Source: Bacteroidales bacterium (GTDB lineage: Bacteria > Bacteroidota > Bacteroidia > Bacteroidales > Muribaculaceae). Taken from it: a stretch of 12,886 nucleotides of DNA. The translations under genes were made by a program, and so were the position numbers. The DNA is taken from assembly GCA_004553095.1 (NCBI GenBank), contig SFMJ01000032.1:1-12886 (forward strand), in the 5' to 3' direction. Of this stretch, positions 12,819-12,886 are shown one piece after another. The first letter of the stretch is position 1; each line of letters starts with the position of its first letter. The notes under the pieces are model-generated. The model had not been told where the DNA came from, ran no database searches, and saw nothing but the letters and a program-made list of their open reading frames with translations.

Positions 12819-12886
12819 TGATCCGCGTGGGGCTCGAACCCAGATCCCACAGATTAGAAGGCTGATACTCTATCCAGTTGAGCTAC
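12819..12886 (-). tRNA. tRNA-Arg (anticodon TCT), 5' end outside the window, pairing partly broken
   Basis: On the minus strand the sequence shows T8-A9, D-stem GCTC/GAGT, anticodon loop CTTCTAA with anticodon TCT (12858-12856, reads AGA), T-loop TTCGAGC and a 3' acceptor strand GCGGATC with discriminator A at 12819; CCA is not encoded. Pairing is weak: in the anticodon stem TCAGC/TCTGT only the middle three pairs form, C49-C65 does not pair, and G7-G66 does not pair. Removing one C at position 65 would repair the last two. The D and T arms otherwise look sound. It may be a functional gene, a chimera left by integration at the anticodon loop, or a decaying copy. Confidence 0.75.

Overview
The window looks like a chromosomal segment of a Bacteroidales bacterium (Bacteroidetes). 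The main signs are a near-perfect Bacteroidetes sigma-ABfr type promoter (TTTG, 20 nt, TAAATTTG) before dacB, weak or absent Shine-Dalgarno sequences, lipoproteins rich in the D-S-[I/V/L/M] O-glycosylation sequon, and families typical of this order (DUF6452/DUF6048 pair, four-helix-bundle suffix protein, Cbp1-like lipoprotein). I cannot name the genus.

Layout. Minus strand, 4933 down to 1: an AI-2E/PerM family membrane protein, a large CPA2 cation:proton antiporter with two RCK-C (TrkA_C) domains, an unknown lipoprotein and a frameshifted four-helix-bundle/zinc-ribbon protein that runs off the left edge. Plus strand, 5093 to 9220: dacB (PBP4-type D-Ala-D-Ala carboxypeptidase), an 18-bp tandem repeat array, a Pro/Glu-repeat protein translationally coupled to rsmI, a coiled-coil lipoprotein and a SPOR-domain lipoprotein. 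A strong intrinsic terminator follows, whose 3' half is tandemly triplicated. Minus strand, 11782 down to 9317: a compact operon of a GtrB/DPM1-like family 2 glycosyltransferase, a DUF6452 lipoprotein and a DUF6048 outer-membrane-like protein.

The right end (about 11900 to 12886) differs from the rest: it is AT-rich and gene-poor and holds remnants. These are three 30-32 bp spaced promoter-like repeats with no gene behind them, the first 41 codons of a DUF262 gene, an ORF that joins the N-terminus of a tyrosine recombinase to the C-terminus of an AlbA/HATPase-type transcription-regulator-like protein, and then a terminator and the 3' part of a tRNA-Arg(TCT). The tRNA's anticodon stem does not pair well. 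I read this end as a decayed integration hotspot at a tRNA gene.

Most of the intact genes concern the cell envelope: peptidoglycan trimming (dacB, SPOR protein), lipid-linked sugar transfer (GT2), outer-membrane proteins and ion homeostasis. rsmI is the one clear translation gene. No complete novel system is visible. The strongest leads are the tRNA-side graveyard, the chimeric integrase ORF, the repeated terminator and a terminator-like palindrome inside the start of the SPOR gene.
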